Of a DNA stretch of 64,000 bases, positions 62,221-64,000 are shown piece after piece. The stretch is from an uncultured Clostridium sp. Lineage in GTDB: Bacteria > Bacillota > Clostridia > TANB77 > CAG-508. Each line of letters starts with the position of its first letter. The stretch's first letter is position 1. The position numbers and the translations under genes were made by a program. Under the pieces are notes generated by a model that saw only the letters and a program-made list of their open reading frames with translations, ran no database searches and was not told where the DNA came from. Location: positions 31,536 to 95,535 of the forward strand of contig CANBHY010000002.1 of assembly GCA_947368535.1 (NCBI GenBank). The letters are read 5' to 3'.

Positions 62221-64000
62221 TTAATCTAACACTTCTAATCCTGCATATTTTGCCATTAATCGTTTATGTCCTATCTTATCAAAAGTAATATCAACTTTAG
62301 CATCATCACCTTCTGCTTCAACGTAATTAATTTTACCTTCTCCAAATTTCTTATGATATACTCGTTGTCCAGCTCTATAGATACTAATATCTATGCTATC
62401 AGCAGATACTTTTTTATTTAAATTATTCAAAAAGCTTTCAGCTGTTTTAAAAGCATATTGTGTTTTTGGTTTTACAGAAGCTATTTCATCAGATTTATAA
62501 GATGTTACATGACTTCCACCATATTTCCATTCATATTGATAATCTTCATATGATTTAGAAGTTGTCTCTTCAAATGATTCATCATATCCATCAAATAATT
62601 CTTTTGGAATTTCTTTTACAAATCTTGAAGGTTGATTACAACTTGTTGAACCAAAAATTGTTCTTTGTTTAGCACAACTTATAAATAAATTTTGTTTTGC
62701 TCTAGTTATTCCAACATATGCTAAACGTCTCTCTTCTTCAAGCTCTTTTGGTTCTCCAATAGATTTATAACCTGGAAAAATTCCTTCTTCCATTCCAACT
62801 AAAAATACTGCTGGAAATTCAAGTCCTTTTGCACTATGTAGTGTCATCAATGTAACAGAATCTTCACTATCATCTGTTCCATCAATATCGCTTGAAAGTG
62901 TTATCCCTTCTAAAAATTCTTCTAATGAATTATCTGCTAATTCTTCTTCAAATTCTATTGCAACAGTTAAAAATTCTTCTAAGTTTTCAATTCTTGTCTC
63001 CGCTTCTGTAGTATTTTCATCTTCTAATGCTTTTGTATAACCAGTTTTGTTCAAAGTTTCTTTTATTAAATCTGATATTTTAATATCATCCTTTTTAGAT
63101 CTTAATTCTTCTATCTGTGAAATAAATTCTCTTGAATTTGCAAATACTCTATTTAATCCGAATTCATCAGCTCTTTTAATTACATCATACATTGACGTTT
63201 CTGCTTGAATTGCAACTTGTTCAACATTTTCCAAACTTGTTTTTCCAATACCTCTTTTAGGCTCATTTATAATTCTTATTAAACTCAAATTATCAGATGA
63301 ATTTTGTATTAATCTTAAATATGCGATAATATCTTTTATTTCTTTTCTTTCATAGAATTTTAATCCACCAACAATTTTGTATGGTATATTTTCTCTTCTC
63401 AAAATATCTTCTATACTACGTGATTGGCTGTTCATTCTATACAAAACAGCAAAATCATTGTATGTCATATATTCTTCTCTACGAAGAATATTAATATTTT
63501 CTACAATAAAGTTTGCCTCATCATATTCATCAGTTCCTCTATATACTGTGATTTTTCCACCTTTTCCATTTTCAGTCCACAATTTTTTCTCATACTTTGT
63601 TTCATTATTTTTTATAACTGAATTTGCAGCATCTAATATATTTTGAGTACATCTATAATTTTGTTCTAGTTTAATAATTTGAGTACCTGGAAAATCTCTT
63701 TCAAAGTTTAAAATATTAGTTATATCTGCACCTCTAAATGAATAAATTCCTTGGTCATTATCTCCTACAACAGTAATATTTCCATGTCTTGCTGCTAATA
63801 TAGAAACTAATGTAAATTGAGCCTTATTTGTATCTTGATACTCATCGACTAAAACATATTCAAATTTATCTGTATAATATTCTAAGACATCTGGATTTTC
63901 TGATAAAATTTTAATTGTATAATTTATAATATCATCAAAATCAATTGCATTATTTTCTCTTAATCTTTTTTGATACATTTCATAAACTCTAGCAACTGTT
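62221..64000 (-). CDS. pcrA: UvrD/PcrA-type DNA helicase, C-terminal part
   Basis: The gene runs off the right edge of the window; about 593 codons are present and the frame stays open to base 64000. Superfamily 1A motifs are clear: Walker B DEYQDTN, VVGDNDQGIYSFRGAD, LEQNYRCTQNI, TLHSAKGLEFPAVFLVG (V) and ERRLAYVGITRAK (VI). The C-terminus has AGQRVYHKKFGEGKI, the tudor-like end typical of PcrA. It unwinds DNA in repair and rolling-circle processes. The Walker A motif lies beyond the window. Confidence 0.93.
   Translation of the reverse strand, partial: TVARVYEMYQKRLRENNAIDFDDIINYTIKILSENPDVLEYYTDKFEYVLVDEYQDTNKAQFTLVSILAARHGNITVVGDNDQGIYSFRGADITNILNFERDFPGTQIIKLEQNYRCTQNILDAANSVIKNNETKYEKKLWTENGKGGKITVYRGTDEYDEANFIVENINILRREEYMTYNDFAVLYRMNSQSRSIEDILRRENIPYKIVGGLKFYERKEIKDIIAYLRLIQNSSDNLSLIRIINEPKRGIGKTSLENVEQVAIQAETSMYDVIKRADEFGLNRVFANSREFISQIEELRSKKDDIKISDLIKETLNKTGYTKALEDENTTEAETRIENLEEFLTVAIEFEEELADNSLEEFLEGITLSSDIDGTDDSEDSVTLMTLHSAKGLEFPAVFLVGMEEGIFPGYKSIGEPKELEEERRLAYVGITRAKQNLFISCAKQRTIFGSTSCNQPSRFVKEIPKELFDGYDESFEETTSKSYEDYQYEWKYGGSHVTSYKSDEIASVKPKTQYAFKTAESFLNNLNKKVSADSIDISIYRAGQRVYHKKFGEGKINYVEAEGDDAKVDITFDKIGHKRLMAKYAGLEVLD

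Noticed and set aside
1..64000. tRNA, rRNA, insertion sequence, integrase, phage or restriction genes
   Set aside because: I looked for cloverleaf ends, transposase or integrase motifs and phage structural genes and saw none I could support.

Overview
The window looks like chromosomal DNA from an anaerobic, Gram-positive, very low-G+C member of the Clostridia, probably an uncultivated gut lineage. The evidence is the strong A+T bias, AAGGAGG-type ribosome binding sites, Clostridia-type cell-shape genes (mreBCD, mrdA, minCDE, rodA), a four-subunit 2-oxoacid:ferredoxin oxidoreductase and many wall hydrolases. I see no rRNA, tRNA, CRISPR array, transposase or prophage.

Layout. 1-2.8 kb: the start of a dihydrouridine synthase (dusB), then rodA, minE and minD on the minus strand. 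3.1-3.8 kb: an anchored protein of unknown function. 3.8-7 kb: the por operon with its own promoter, a palindrome over that promoter, and a terminator. 7-18.3 kb: mixed minus-strand genes (topoisomerase III, a cohesin-like sortase substrate, a transglutaminase-like protein, addB, a family-4 uracil-DNA glycosylase, pgeF) and a plus-strand putative metalloprotease. 18.4-44.4 kb: three repeated loci for giant secreted, membrane-anchored proteins of two types. Type A has 1664-1789 residues and type B has 2235-2630. The intact operon is A1-B3; B1 stands alone behind an A-like promoter region; A2 is followed by B2, a type-B gene cut to 101 codons. All three loci share a conserved block a fixed 41-42 bp upstream of a TTGACA -35 box. 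44.7-45.6 kb: three small plus-strand genes. 45.6-51.8 kb: minC, mrdA, mreD, mreC, mreB, radC and a DUF4321 gene. 51.9-64 kb: two M23 peptidases, an M14 peptidase read in three frames, a G+C-rich foreign-looking gene, a pilin-like leucine-rich-repeat protein, tagO-type transferase, rpiB, a GGDEF protein, a CmpB-type membrane protein, an unknown membrane protein and the 3' part of pcrA.

Three points stand out. First, the usual radC-mreBCD-mrdA-minCDE-rodA operon is split between minC and minD by about 43 kb. Second, the M14 peptidase gene needs two +1 frameshifts, both at AAT-CGG. CGG is otherwise absent as a sense codon from every native gene I read, so CGG may be an unassigned codon that triggers +1 shifting. 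Third, the A/B giant surface-protein system has a duplicated regulatory region and looks like a coherent, poorly described cell-surface apparatus.

Much of the window concerns the cell envelope. RodA with PBP2 and MreBCD elongate the wall; MinCDE places the septum; the M23, M14 and PgeF proteins trim or edit peptidoglycan; TagO starts wall glycopolymer synthesis; and the giant proteins plus the MPDTG protein decorate the surface. All functions are inferred from sequence motifs read by eye; no database search was run.
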